DNA of 22,447 nucleotides from NCBI GenBank assembly GCA_036897625.1, contig JAYMTA010001007.1:1-22447 (forward strand), written 5' to 3'. Position 1 is the stretch's first letter; each line of letters starts with the position of its first letter. The position numbers and the translations under genes were made by a program. Source of the DNA: Pelargonium cotyledonis (lineage: Eukaryota; Streptophyta; Magnoliopsida; Geraniales; Geraniaceae). Below are positions 1-11,755 of the stretch, one piece after another. The notes below the pieces were generated by a model. That model was not told where the DNA came from, did not search any database, and saw nothing but the letters and a program-made list of their open reading frames with translations.

Positions 1-831
1 AGCCACTAACGCCGACCCATATGCCCTCTCTATCCCTTCCGATAGCCCGCCCTTGCACTTCACACACTCATTTTCCGTGTGTCCCAGTATCCCACAATAG
101 AAACAAAAGGTTGAGAAGCATTCATATTGGAATGTGATGATTCGAGATCCAAGCTCTGCGAAAACCAGTTTGCCTTTCTTGTGAAGTAGTAGCCGAACGT
201 TAAACCAAACCCTTATGCGAGCATAAGATCCCCAACCACCTTTAAAATTCATCAGATTTGCCTCTAAAAACTGACCCACACCATTTCTATTTTCCGTGCA
301 CAGCCTTTTAAATGTATACCCCAACGATATACCTCGGATCTGGATCCATATATTGATTTTGTTGATCTCCACCAGGTGAGGATTGTCCCCCACCCAGACT
401 CGTTCCAAAAGAAGAATCCAACATTTATAGGTCCAGGGGCCCTGACTTTCTACCTTATCGACATCCTCCTTGTCGTAAAACTCGAAGGAGTAGTGCGCAT
501 GGGCCGAGGGACCAGATGAAGGATAAAAAAGTTCTTTCATCGTAACCCCCTTTTTTGGCTGCCATACACAGGCGAGGACTTGCTGCATGTTGGTGAAGTT
601 AATCGACGCCTCCGAAAGAAAACAACCGACGAACCCCACGATCCCCGCCACGTCCTTTGATATTGGGGCCACATTGGCGCCAAAGCTAAAAACCAGATCA
701 TCATCTACAACCAAGGTCTCCACCCCACGAACCATTTCGGCCACCAGATCAACCCCCTGACCGTCTCTTCCTTCCCCAACCTCTATGCCTACAGGGCTAG
801 CAGACCCCTGATCGTCAGTTAACGCCGCCAT
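1..831 (-). CDS. LINE ORF1-like protein, DUF4283 + CCHC zinc knuckle (partial, runs off window)
   Basis: Reading the minus strand from ATG at 831 gives 277 codons without a stop, still open at position 1, so the C-terminus lies outside the window. An in-frame TAA at 840-838 makes this the first possible Met. Residues about 45-200 match the DUF4283 pattern: VWQPKKGV near 90, the GPW motif at 131-133 and WIQIRGISLG at 162-171. A zinc knuckle of the zf-CCHC_4 type follows (C243, C246, H251, C256 in FCFYCGILGHTENEC). This domain order is typical of the first ORF of plant L1-type LINEs, an RNA-binding gag-like protein that packages the element's RNA; related host 'zinc knuckle' genes derive from them. 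The endonuclease/RT ORF2 would lie beyond the left edge. The open frame suggests a young insertion. A domesticated gene is an alternative I cannot exclude. Confidence 0.85.
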   Translation of the reverse strand, partial: MAALTDDQGSASPVGIEVGEGRDGQGVDLVAEMVRGVETLVVDDDLVFSFGANVAPISKDVAGIVGFVGCFLSEASINFTNMQQVLACVWQPKKGVTMKELFYPSSGPSAHAHYSFEFYDKEDVDKVESQGPWTYKCWILLLERVWVGDNPHLVEINKINIWIQIRGISLGYTFKRLCTENRNGVGQFLEANLMNFKGGWGSYARIRVWFNVRLLLHKKGKLVFAELGSRIITFQYECFSTFCFYCGILGHTENECVKCKGGLSEGIERAYGSALVA

Positions 832-1249
832 GGACGATTAAGAATCGTTAAAGCCTATACTACCCAAAGCCCAAACTGATTCCGCAAGCAAATGGTGAGA
901 CTTGTGTATAGCAAAAGTTAACCCCCCGCACTTGTTTATAGCCACCGTCGACGCAATCACCACTGGAAACTCTAATACCCACTAGAGAAACCCTAAAATC
1001 ACCCAAACTCCTAGGGTTTTATTCTCAGTAGAGAGAAGACCCATTTAAAAAAAAAAGATGAAATTTGTTGAAACGCAAACATTCAAAAGACTAAGTTTGG
1101 GCGAAACACAAAAGTTTAGAGATTAACTAATTAATTATGGTGTAAAATTATGTCCACATCAGCAATTCATGCCATGTCAGATTAAAAATAGCCCCGTCAG
1201 CACTCAGTAGGTCTGGTGACATTTGGATATTGGGCCAGACTTCAGATCC
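832..1249. other. Divergent intergenic region: LINE 5' leader and UPF2 upstream region
   Basis: No coding sequence is supported here. The part next to 831 is probably the minus-strand LINE's 5' leader (inferred from position; its end cannot be fixed because no target-site duplication is visible). The part from about 1030 to 1249 is AT-rich and would be the proximal UPF2 promoter. It holds an A run (1048-1057) and short degenerate repeats of the form CCa(c/t)(a/g)TCAG at about 1153-1200. Confidence 0.5.
988..1020. promoter_or_regulatory. Pair of telo-box motifs in opposite orientation
   Basis: AAACCCTAAAA lies at 988-998 and its inverse TAGGGTTTT at 1012-1020. Telo-boxes (AAACCCTA) are known plant promoter elements frequent near genes of the translation apparatus. 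A third copy is in the 5'UTR intron (1683-1691). The pair could equally belong to the LINE leader, since it lies about 160-190 bases upstream of the LINE start codon. Confidence 0.4.
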
Positions 1250-1263
1250 ATATATATATATAC
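1250..1263 (+). promoter_or_regulatory. Candidate TATA box of UPF2
   Basis: An alternating TA run (TATATATATATATA) sits about 175 bases upstream of the inferred 5'UTR splice donor at 1438. With normal spacing, transcription would begin near 1280-1295. Simple TA repeats are common in plants, so the role is inferred from position only. Confidence 0.45.
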
Positions 1264-1284
1264 CTGGTGAACCGAAACCGGTTG

Positions 1285-2458
1285 AATATATAGAATTTTA
1301 AAAGTGTTTTATGAAAAACTGAGAATTGCACGTTAACTCTGTTTCTATAATCGTCAGTTGATATAGCTTGCTTCTTCTTCCCGGCACGCCACCAAGACCC
1401 TGCGTGTCTGTTTCTCGCTCTGTTTCGGGGGTACAAGGTGAGACTCTCTCTCTCACACACTCTCTCTCTGTGTATCTCTATCACTATCCATTAGGACCAT
1501 TACTGTTGCCTCCATTATTCGTCTCTCTCTGTTTTTTTTTTTTTTTTTGTTGCCTCTCTCGATCTCGATCCTCAGGTCTCCGACCTGTTTTGTTGTCTCA
1601 CTTCTTTATTTGAACTCCACATGTATGGTCATTTAATTTTAGCAAATTCGCGTTTTATCTAGTGCCCTAACTTTGATAATCAAAACCCTAATCCCACCCC
1701 CGCCGAACCCTTTTCCTTAATTTCATGATAATCTCAGAAAATTTCAATTTTTGGCTTTTCAATATTTTAGCTCTTTTTAGAAATTAAAATGGGAAGAGGT
1801 TGTATTTCAAAAAAGAATAGAAAAGAAAAGAAAAAGGAAGAGATTGTGACTAATCTTGCTCAGTTTTGAATTTCGAGTCCCGATATGTTTTCAGTGATCC
1901 TTGAATAGGAGTTAATTCGGTCCTTTGAAAGAAGAATGGATGGAATAGGATGTATTGCTTGATTGTGGCATCTTAATCTGTACTCATTGTTATTCTATTG
2001 TGTGTTCTGTTGGATATCATGGTATGTTGTAGTGTGTTTTCAGTTCAAATTGCAATGCGTGTGCAGTAGATGAACAATGTTATATGGGTTTAGTGCTGAT
2101 AGCACTATATGATTGGCCTTTGGCACGGTGTTCCAAATAGTGGTAGGCTTGTTGTTTATCACAATTCACAAGCAGGTTTTGCCGTTTAAGAGGTGATCTG
2201 TGATTTCTTGGCTCTTGCTTATGGTTCTAGGCTTCTAGTGGCATACCTTGTTTTGGTCGGGTTGAGATATTTTTCAAACTTTTGTACTTGATATAGGGGT
2301 GAGATGCCTCCGTCGTTTGTAACTTGACCAAGAGGCAGTACTTTCAACTATCCTCTATTGCCTGTGATGCCTTTTTTCTTGTATTTTGGGAGCGAATGTT
2401 TGCCTATTAACTCCGCAATTGCTTTAAATGCAGGTATTTGTCTGTGAAAACAAATAGA
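1285..2458 (+). other. UPF2: UPF2 5'UTR: non-coding exon, 5'UTR intron, start of exon with ATG
   Basis: A pyrimidine-rich leader ends at a good donor (CAAG|GTGAGA, GT at 1438-1439). The matching acceptor is TTTAAATGCAG at 2433, 25 bases before the start codon. The resulting 996-bp intron starts with a CT/CA microsatellite (about 1444-1470), a 17-T run (1532-1548) and a telo-box (1683-1691). Long first introns in 5'UTRs often raise expression in plants. The 5' boundary (1285) is estimated from the TATA run; the splice sites are predicted, not observed. Confidence 0.5.
1311..1322 (+). other. Possible three-codon upstream ORF (Met-Lys-Asn-stop)
   Basis: ATG at 1311 is followed by AAA AAC TGA. 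It is the only ATG between the estimated transcription start and the UPF2 start codon in the spliced leader. It matters only if transcription starts upstream of 1311. Confidence 0.3.
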
Positions 2459-5400
2459 ATGATGGATCAGCATGAGGATGAATGTCGTGGTGGAGGCGAA
2501 CATCATGGAAAGCAAGACGATGAGGTGAGAGTGTGAGACTATGTTACCTAATATTCAATGATTTTGTTGTTTTACGGCCTAGGACTGTCTTTCATGGCTG
2601 GTCTATAGAAGATCTTTCTAAAGGACGTCTGGTGAGAAGAATAGAATAGTATTGGAAATTAATTATCCAGTCTTTATTAGGCTGTTAGTATTTAGGTCCA
2701 AGGAAATTGAGTTGTAGATTATGCCTCAACTTGTGATCACAACACTGTTGACACCATGTACCATATCAAATTGGTCCTCGGGTGAACCAAGGGCCATGTG
2801 CTCTTTCTTTAGATTCAACATGAGTTATATGCTGTCAACAGTGTTTTTGCCTAGTCTTAGAGGTATCACTATAAAGAAATAACTTCTCATTTGAATATTG
2901 TAAGAAACTTTTGTATTTTTTGTTGCAGGAAGCTGTAGCTCGTCTTGGAGAGTTCAAAAAATCTATTGAGGCAAAATTGGCTCTTCGTAAAACCAACCTT
3001 AGCCCTGAAAGGCCTGGTTAGTGAATAACACTAGATTTTTTTAGGATTTATTCTGTGAACTGTATGACTGGTAATTTAAATTGATAAATTATCTCATACT
3101 GTCTTAAGTTTTATACCAGACTTTTAAATGCTTTTTATTGGGTCTATATTTAGATCGGAGGACTGTTATTGCTATTGTGTGAATTCCTCAGTGGGTGGAT
3201 AGAGTGGGATTCGAGTGATAATAATTATGTATTCTTTTTAAAGTGAAATTGTCTTATATACATTACTTTACCTGTACATTATGACTTTATAAAGGACTTT
3301 GATCTGCATTATGGCTCCCTAGATATTGATGCAATTGAACATTTGTTTCAGACTCGGGATTCCTCAGGACATTGGACTCTAGCATTAAGCGCAACACAGC
3401 TGTTATCAAGAAACTAAAGCAGATAAATGAAGAGCTGCGTGAAGGATTGATGGATGAGTTGCGTGGTGTTAATCTGAGCAAATTTGTTAGTGAAGCTGTG
3501 ACAGCTATATGTGATGCTAAGCTTAGAACTTCAGACATACAAGCTGCAGTACAGGTACCTTTTCCATTTTCATTGCATTTTATCCTCATGCAACAACCAT
3601 TATTTATTTTGCTTAACTTTGTTTCTTGTGATGATTCATTTGCTTCCTCCACAGAGAATTGTATAAATCTAACAATTACTTGAGATGTTTTCTTTTTAAT
3701 ATAATTTTCCAGTTGACATGTATTAGATATACTTGATGACCACTTAATCATGATATGGGTTTTATGTTCTCCAGGTCTAAAAATGCTGCATGAAATTTAA
3801 GTTTTGCCTTATTTTCTGAAATCTGCATATGTGATCAACTGATCATTAACATTTTACTGTCTTAGTGGTCCCTGTTTAAGTCAAATACCTTTTGAAGTTT
3901 GGTTAGTTTAGTGCCATTCAAACATGAAATGACATTGATCTATTAGGAATCTAGTGAAGTATCTATGAGCGGGCATAATGAAAGTGAGAATTTGGCCATG
4001 AACTTGTGCAGTATGAATATTTACATGTCCTTGAAAAAATTCCCACTTCCAATTGGTTTGTACATTTTGTTCTCTAGGACTGTGACGAAAATAAAGCTGA
4101 TTCTCCCAGCCATGTCATACCCTTGGTCTAATTTTACATTTCTTATTGATGAAAATCCTTGGGTTGTTATTGGTTGGATCATCGAACACGTCCCTATTTC
4201 CATCCAGTTATTTATTTAATTATTAAAGTTTGCTTTGTGATTTCTAGTTTTTCTGATCAAACTTGTTAGAATTACAGTTATTATTATTCTCACATTGGAC
4301 AAGAATATAAATATACAGTTGTTTTAGTTATCTATGATGTAGCATTTATTGACTTATTGGACTTAGTCATCTATATTTACAGGTTATGCCTTATACATTT
4401 TTTCTGGTGTTTCGTTTAGCATTTGATATGCATCATTTTTTCAGATATGCTCTTTGCTTCATCAAAGGTATAAGGACTTTTCTCCAAGCCTGATACAGGG
4501 GCTCTTAAAGATTTTCTTTCCTGGAAAATCTGGGGATGACTTAGAAACAGACAGAAATTTGAAGGCCATGAAGAAGCGCAGCACATTGAAACTTCTTTTG
4601 GAACTTTACTTTGTTGGAGTTATAGAAGACAATGGCATTTTCGTTAATATAATCAAGGATCTTACTAACACAGAACACTTAAAGGACAGGGATGCTACTC
4701 AGACAAATTTGACTCTTCTTTCAAGTTTTGCTCGGCAAGGGAGAATATTTTTAGGACTTCCATTATCTGGACAAGAGATTTATGAAGAGGTACCACCTTT
4801 TTGTGGCCTTTTATGTAAACAAATACATATTTTGTATTGGACGATTGTTCTATATCTCAAACTTTGTCATCCCAAATTGAGTGTCTTGTCTCTCTTGAAT
4901 TTTGTCTGAAAATGAGTGTCATCTTTCCGATTTAGGAAGCTAGTTATGCATAAATTATCAATAACTTCCCCATAATAAGTTAGAATCCCTTAGTTTTGTT
5001 ACAACTCATGCACATAGGGTACAAGGGGAAATGTCCACCACTAACTAACTTCTCAATTTTTTTCTAAAAGGAATGCAAGACACTCATTTTGGACGGAGGT
5101 GAGTATAATATTACAAAAAAGACATGATCAATTATTGTCACTAGATGTTAGATTTTTTTTCCCCTGTTAGTCTTAGGATTGCTTAGTTTTGATCTCATAT
5201 GTAATTCCTTACTTAAATTTTGTTGCAGTTCTTTAAAGGTCTCAACATCACAGCTGATCAGAAGAAAGTTTTTAGGAAGGCATTTAATTTATACTATGAT
5301 TCTGTTGCAGAACTGCTTCAGTCCGAGCATACTGTAAGATTTTTTTTTTTTTTCTGTATTTGTTTTTCTATACATCTTCTGGTTATTATATTTGTTTGGT

Positions 5401-8400
5401 ACTGATTCCATACCTTTTGTCTCCATTTTTAGAGCATTAGTAGAGGTCCTCTAGGAAACTCAATTATTCCGCTGGGCATCAGTAGTTGCATTCATATACC
5501 GTGTCGATTCATAGATTATCTCTATCATTCTAGACATCCTAATGCTTTCATACAATTTTTCTCCAAAATGGAAAAGAATTGAAGTTTTGACTTTTCTCAT
5601 TTCCAAAAGGAAATATCATGGGACATCTACAGTTAGAATGATTTTTTTAATTTTTATAATGGTTGAAAATGATGGATTTCTGTTGTGTGATAGTCACTTC
5701 GCCAAATGGAACATGAAAATGCAAAGATCCTGAATGCTAAGGGAGAGCTCAGTGATGAAAATGTCTCTTCATATGAAAAGCTGCGAAAATCCTTTGACCA
5801 TTTGTACCGCAATGTATCCTCGTAAGCTTCTTTCTGATTTCATTATCTTTGTTCTGTTGATTTTCTGCTGATGTTTATTGATCAGATAAATCAACTCATT
5901 AGCTGTTGGAATTATTTGTCAGACTCTTGTGGCATATTGTATTGTCTTTTATTGTTGATTTTTTTTTCCTTTTTCTATTGAGTAGTGCAATATCTGGTTG
6001 ATTAAATCATTACATCATTAACTTGTTCCAGGAGATAAAATGTTTGTATCATGGATGACTTCTGGTTCAGGACCTGAATTTCCAACTAGATATTACTATT
6101 TTAGTGACTATTAAACACCAACTATCTTTGTTAGGATTGTCAATCAGTTGAATTTAGGTTGTGTTCATCAGTATAACAGTCAAGTGAGGGAGGCAAGAGT
6201 GCTAGTAGCCTGATCTAGGCAAAAAGATTTTAGTAATTACGTCAAAAATTGTGATATTTTTCATGAATTTCAAGCATAAAGAGTGCAAATACATGAATCA
6301 AATGAATGGAAGCATAGTTTTGGAGATATTACATTGTGATGTTTCTTTGAACAGGATTTTAGTTTTAAAAAAATTCTTAGAGCAGTTTTATCATGTATGC
6401 TCAATTAAAATGTAATGAGTGTCAACTTTCATTGTTTAATAAGTTAGTAATGCATGAATTGTCAATAGTATGTTATAACAAATTAGTTAGTATCTTTTAA
6501 TGCATGATTAGGATTACGAAGATAGAATAGTAAATATACCACATGAACTAACTTCTATTTTTTTTCTTTCTCAAAATAGAAATAAGTACATTCATTTTGC
6601 GTCTCGGAGTAATTGTTTTCAAGTATTCTTAAAATGCAAAATACCAAAAAAAGCCCTAAAAGCGCGGGCTTCAGGGGGCTTCATTGAAGGGGCTGGGCTT
6701 CTCCCTAAACGAAGCCCCAAAGTGGGGCTTCGGGCTTAAGCGCAAAGTGCGGGCTTTTCAAAACACTGCCAAAAAATTATAGTAATAGATAAAATATTGA
6801 ATTCAACTATATTTCAAAAATAAGGATAAAGAAATTACCCGACAATGTAATTTTGTGTGTGTTTAGTAATGGTATACATGTAGTGTTTCATATATTTCTG
6901 AAGTTTCATTTTTCAATTTATATATTCCAAACTCATTGCTTTAGATTCTCTTTAACTAAACAAATATAGTATTCTCAACTTTCCAAAAATCTACGTATGT
7001 GCATTTATCATAATCCATGGTATTCACTAATCAACCTGAACAATGCATTAATGGAAAATGTCGCTCCCTCTGTCCTGTAAATACCTTCTACTTTGTTCTT
7101 GTCCCAAATTATTGTTTTATGTGCAATATTGTAGATTTTGTTTTCCTGTTGTATCCTTCATTTGTTCAGGTATTTGTTTGCTTTTCAAATAATGAATTGA
7201 ACCGTAACAATAGTGTGGGAAAATACAATGATGTAGACATTTATTGAGAGAAGGAAGGAGTAACACTTTTCGTGCAACAAAGTGTCAGAATCATATATTC
7301 TTACATTTTCTTGTGAACTAGTGCATATATGTTGGCACCGTGTTTCCTGTACTAACTTTTGACTCTTCTTAGCTAGAAACTTGTAGGCTACAAACTGTGA
7401 CTTCTTGCTGTTGCATCTAGTTTGTATTTTTTCTTTTGTTTTCTTACCTGTTTGTTCTATCCTTTATCCTGTAGTTTGGCAGAAGCTCTTGATATGCAAC
7501 CTCCAGTTATGCCAGATGATGGTCACACAACTAGGGTTACTACTGGAGAGGATGCTTCTCCTTCTGTTGTAAAGGATTCTTCCGTTCTTGAAACGATGTG
7601 GGATGATGAAGATACAAGGGGTTTCTATGAATGCTTACCTGATCTCAGGTCTGTTTTCAGTAGATATTTTTTGTCAGTTTCTGCTTTCTGTTTTGGCTGG
7701 CATAAGCTTTCTATTTTCTCATTTACTCAAATTCATCAAACCCAAGTAATATTTAGCTTTGACTTTCCAAAGCAGACAAACAAATGGGACATCCCACAAT
7801 TGAGTATTAGACAATATATGGTGCAGAATTGATTTATGTCTCATTTGTGTTTTCTTTAGATGATTGGCTGAAATATACTCGTTTTTTTTTCTTTCTAGAG
7901 CATTTGTTCCTGCAGTGTTATTGGGAGAAGCAGATTCCAAGGTGAATGAGCAATCTGCTAAGACGCAAGAGCAGCCAATGGTAAGGAATCAGTACTCTGT
8001 CTTTTTATTTATAAATCCTGTCTTCTATTTTACCTTGATTAGCTATGGTACAGAAGGTGATGTATCTCTCTTCTAACGACATAAAGATAACATTAATAAA
8101 AAAATTCCCTTGAAGGTGATAGATTATTGGGGTGGGGGTCAAGTCCAGTGGGTTCCAATCCATGACATCTCTGCTTTTTGTAGAGGGTGATGCTGTATGC
8201 ACCTTTGTAGAAAATTTGTTCAGTAGACAATTTTGTCATGAAGTAAGGCTACGAATATCGAAATTTCATTTGATGGACATTGATGTCAAGGAAGCATGAT
8301 TTATTACTTAGAGGAAAAAAAACGCTTATATTTGAAAATTTGATTTGTGATTGTTCTGTCTAGTATTACATTATGACTAAGGTGTGTGCAAGCATTTCCT

Positions 8401-11400
8401 ATTTGCTGAAAATTTGTATATGCAGGAACCAATTTCTGAGTCAGATAGAGGGCAAGCAGCTATTCAAGATACTGTAGAAGTTTCTGCCGACTCTGGTGCC
8501 TTGCAGGAGGGTAAAAGCCCCGAGAAAGGGAAAGATAAGGAAGAAAAAGACAAAGAAAAGACCAAAGATCCAGACAAGGAGAAAGGGAAGGAAAAAGATG
8601 CTGAGAGAAAAGGAGAAATTGAAAAGGAAAAACTCAAAGGTGTTGAAGGGACAAATTTGGATGCTCTTTTGCAGAGGCTCCCGGGTTGCGTGAGCCGCGA
8701 CCTTATAGATCAATTAACTGTAATTGCCCCTCCATTAGAGTTCACTTTTTCGTATTTCTCATTGTGTTATTCAAATTTCTGTTGGGATATTATGCATGTC
8801 AAATTTAGACACTATCTTTTTCTTATGAATCCAGGTAGAATTTTGTTATCTGAATTCAAAGTCAAGTCGAAAAAAGCTAGTGAGGGCACTGTTTAATGTT
8901 CCTAGGACATCTCTGGAATTACTGCCATATTACTCACGCATGGTTGCCACACTGTCAACTTGTATGAAGGATGTCTCGACCATGCTCTTACAAATGTTAG
9001 AGGAGGAGTTTAACTTCCTAATCAATAAAAAGGTCTGTTTTGCCACTTATGTGTCTTTTTGAGAAAAGGGGTGGCTGGCCATCATCTTCTGGCCTTAGTT
9101 TGTTCTGAACTGAATCTTCTGAATTGTATTTGTTTCAGGATCAAATGAACATTGAAACAAAGATAAGGAATATTAGGTTTATTGGAGAGCTCTGCAAATT
9201 TAAAATTGCGCCTGCTGGCCTCGTATTTACTTGTTTGAAGGTAAGCTGGCTATATATGTGTGTGTGTGTGTGGGTGTGTGTGCGTGTTCCTTTTTTTTTT
9301 TTTTTTTTTTATCTTTCTTGTATAGAGGTTTCTTTTTCACATGAAATATACTTGTTGGCATATTGGTTATTTTGAATTTTGAAAATTGAAAATGATTTAT
9401 CATGATTTGATCAATTCATTAACCTTTATTCCACCACTTGAAGATGAGGCTCTTGCATTTATCATTTTTTCTATGTCAAATGCAATCATTACCAAAATTT
9501 TATTCAGTTTAACTAGTGATGCTGAAGTACCAAACTTAGGAATGAAATTATATTTATGATATATGGTATTGGCGGTTCTTCAGAAGGCGCTTCTGTTAAA
9601 TTGTGAAATAAATTCAAATGCATCATACAGGTTGTAAATATATATTTTGTGAAGCTCACATTTGAAGTACATATTTGCATTCATCAATGTTAGTGGACAG
9701 TGGATACATTCCGATGCTTTGCATATGAGGCTCATGATACACAGACCTGTGAGCTTTTAATACATTCCAGTCACAAAAGATTTAAAAAAAAAAATACATG
9801 GAGATATTTATATATGCAGTCGGCTTTGCTTCTATTATTTTCAATAAATGTTTTTGAAACTGTGAGTCCATTATCTAAGCAGTTAAATTTTGTTGAAAGA
9901 TGAATTTAGAATTTTTCTAGCTATTGAAGTTGGAGTTGATATTATTTATTTGGGTTAGAATATTTCCCTTCAAACTGTTCACTTACACATAGATGATGAT
10001 TACAGGCTTGTCTAGATGATTTTACTCATCATAACATCGACGTTGCTTGCAATCTGCTTGAGACATGTGGTCGTTTTCTGTACCGATCTCCTGAAACAAC
10101 TGTACGCATGGCTAATATGTTGGAGATCTTGATGCGCTTGAAAAATGTTAAAAATTTGGATCCTCGTCATAGCACCCTCGTAGAAAATGCTTATTACCTG
10201 TGCAAGCCACCTGAAAGATCTGCACGCATCTCTAAGATCCGCCCTCCATTGCATCAGGTATAATAAATCATCTTCCTAGTTGTGGTTGCGCCTATCATGA
10301 ATTTTGAGATTTGTTATATATGAACAAAGTAACGTATTATTATTTTCTTTTTGCAGTATATAAGAAAGTTGCTTTTCTCGGACCTTGATAAGTCTTCTAT
10401 TGAGCATGTGCTGAGACAACTTCGAAAGTTACCCTGGAGTGAGTGTGAACCATATATTTTAAAATGCTTCATGAAAGTTCACAGGGGGAAATATGCACAT
10501 ATACACCTGATTGCCTCTCTCACTGCTGGTTTGAGTAGATATCATGATAATTTTGCAGTTGCTGTTGTTGATGAGGTTTGTTTTTTGCAGCACTCAAATC
10601 TTTCTATCCAATTAGTGTCTTTGTTTTCATTGCAATATATTATCTTCTTGAAGAAATATTGTTGTAGGGGAAATTGCACGTGTATCCTGAATTATGCACC
10701 TTTTGCACACAAGTACCTTGATGTTTCTTTCATGACACATAACTACCCTCAACTTTTCAAAACCCTTCTGTTAGTTAAAACTAACAGAAAATTCTTCTCT
10801 TTCATCACATTTTTGCACATGTCATTTTATTTGTATTATACTGATTTTGCCCTTTTAAATTGTGAAGATCAGTGTTCATCTTCCTCTTTGAATATTTGAA
10901 TATTTTGGCACCTTGAAAATTCAATAGTTGAAGAATCTGGAATTTCCAGAATAAGCAAAACATGGCCGATTTTCCCCCCTACTCATTTATTATGGTTTTT
11001 CTCAGCTGAAAAGTAACAAATCAGTCTCATCTTTTGTCCTCTGATTTACAGTTTATATTAAAATTTAAAGTAATCAAAACAAAATTTTATTCACTAATCA
11101 AATGCGATTTTTATAAGCAAGATAAAACCAACCAAATTTTGTCTAAATATAAAACAATTTTTTTTTTTTAACAAAAATATATGAAAAATATTTCAGTACA
11201 TATGAATTTTTTTAATCTTCCTTCAATTTTTAAGTCAAACTCAAATATGATATCAAAATCAAAACACAAAGAAAATGGAGGATGTAGGGTTGGAAGTCAG
11301 ATTTGGTGTGGCCTCACCGTGTGGCGCAGCAAGGTAGGTTGAAATGGTGGCAGTAGACATCAGATCTGACCAGATTTCAACTGCTGCCGGTGGAGAAGGA

Positions 11401-11672
11401 GAGAAGAGCGTCGATGGTGGTCTGCAAAGCTTGAGGTGGAGATTTTCGGGGGAAGCGGAGGCGAAGCTCATCTGACATGGTGGTGGCGCAACTCAAATCT
11501 GGTGAAGCAAAATTGAGGCACCACAACTCAGATATGGGTATGTAGACGTCATACTAGCGCGGTAGGTATGAAGAGGCTCAGTTGTAACTGTGGAAGTGCG
11601 GTAGTTGTATGGTGGCACGTTTTGTGGCACTTATTTTTGTCAGCATTGAGGCCATGAAGTGAAGTGAAGTGG

Positions 11673-11755
<83 letters not shown>

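Noticed and set aside
1368-1613. 81-codon frame over the CT repeat upstream of UPF2
   Set aside because: Low-complexity Ser/Leu/Phe reading of a CT microsatellite and poly-T without an ATG start; part of the 5'UTR and its intron.
3287-3751. 154-codon open frame on the minus strand
   Set aside because: It lies antisense to UPF2 exon 3 and intron sequence, with no recognisable domain; an antisense shadow.
8441-8713. 90-codon minus-strand frame rich in Phe/Leu
   Set aside because: It is the reverse complement of the AAG/GAA-rich Lys/Glu tract of UPF2 exon 9, which always reads as Phe/Leu/Ser.
10576-10899. Continuation of the exon-13 open frame to 10899
   Set aside because: Homology to UPF2 stops at the donor at 10576 and resumes at 12442; the extra codons run into intron and the Mutator-like element.
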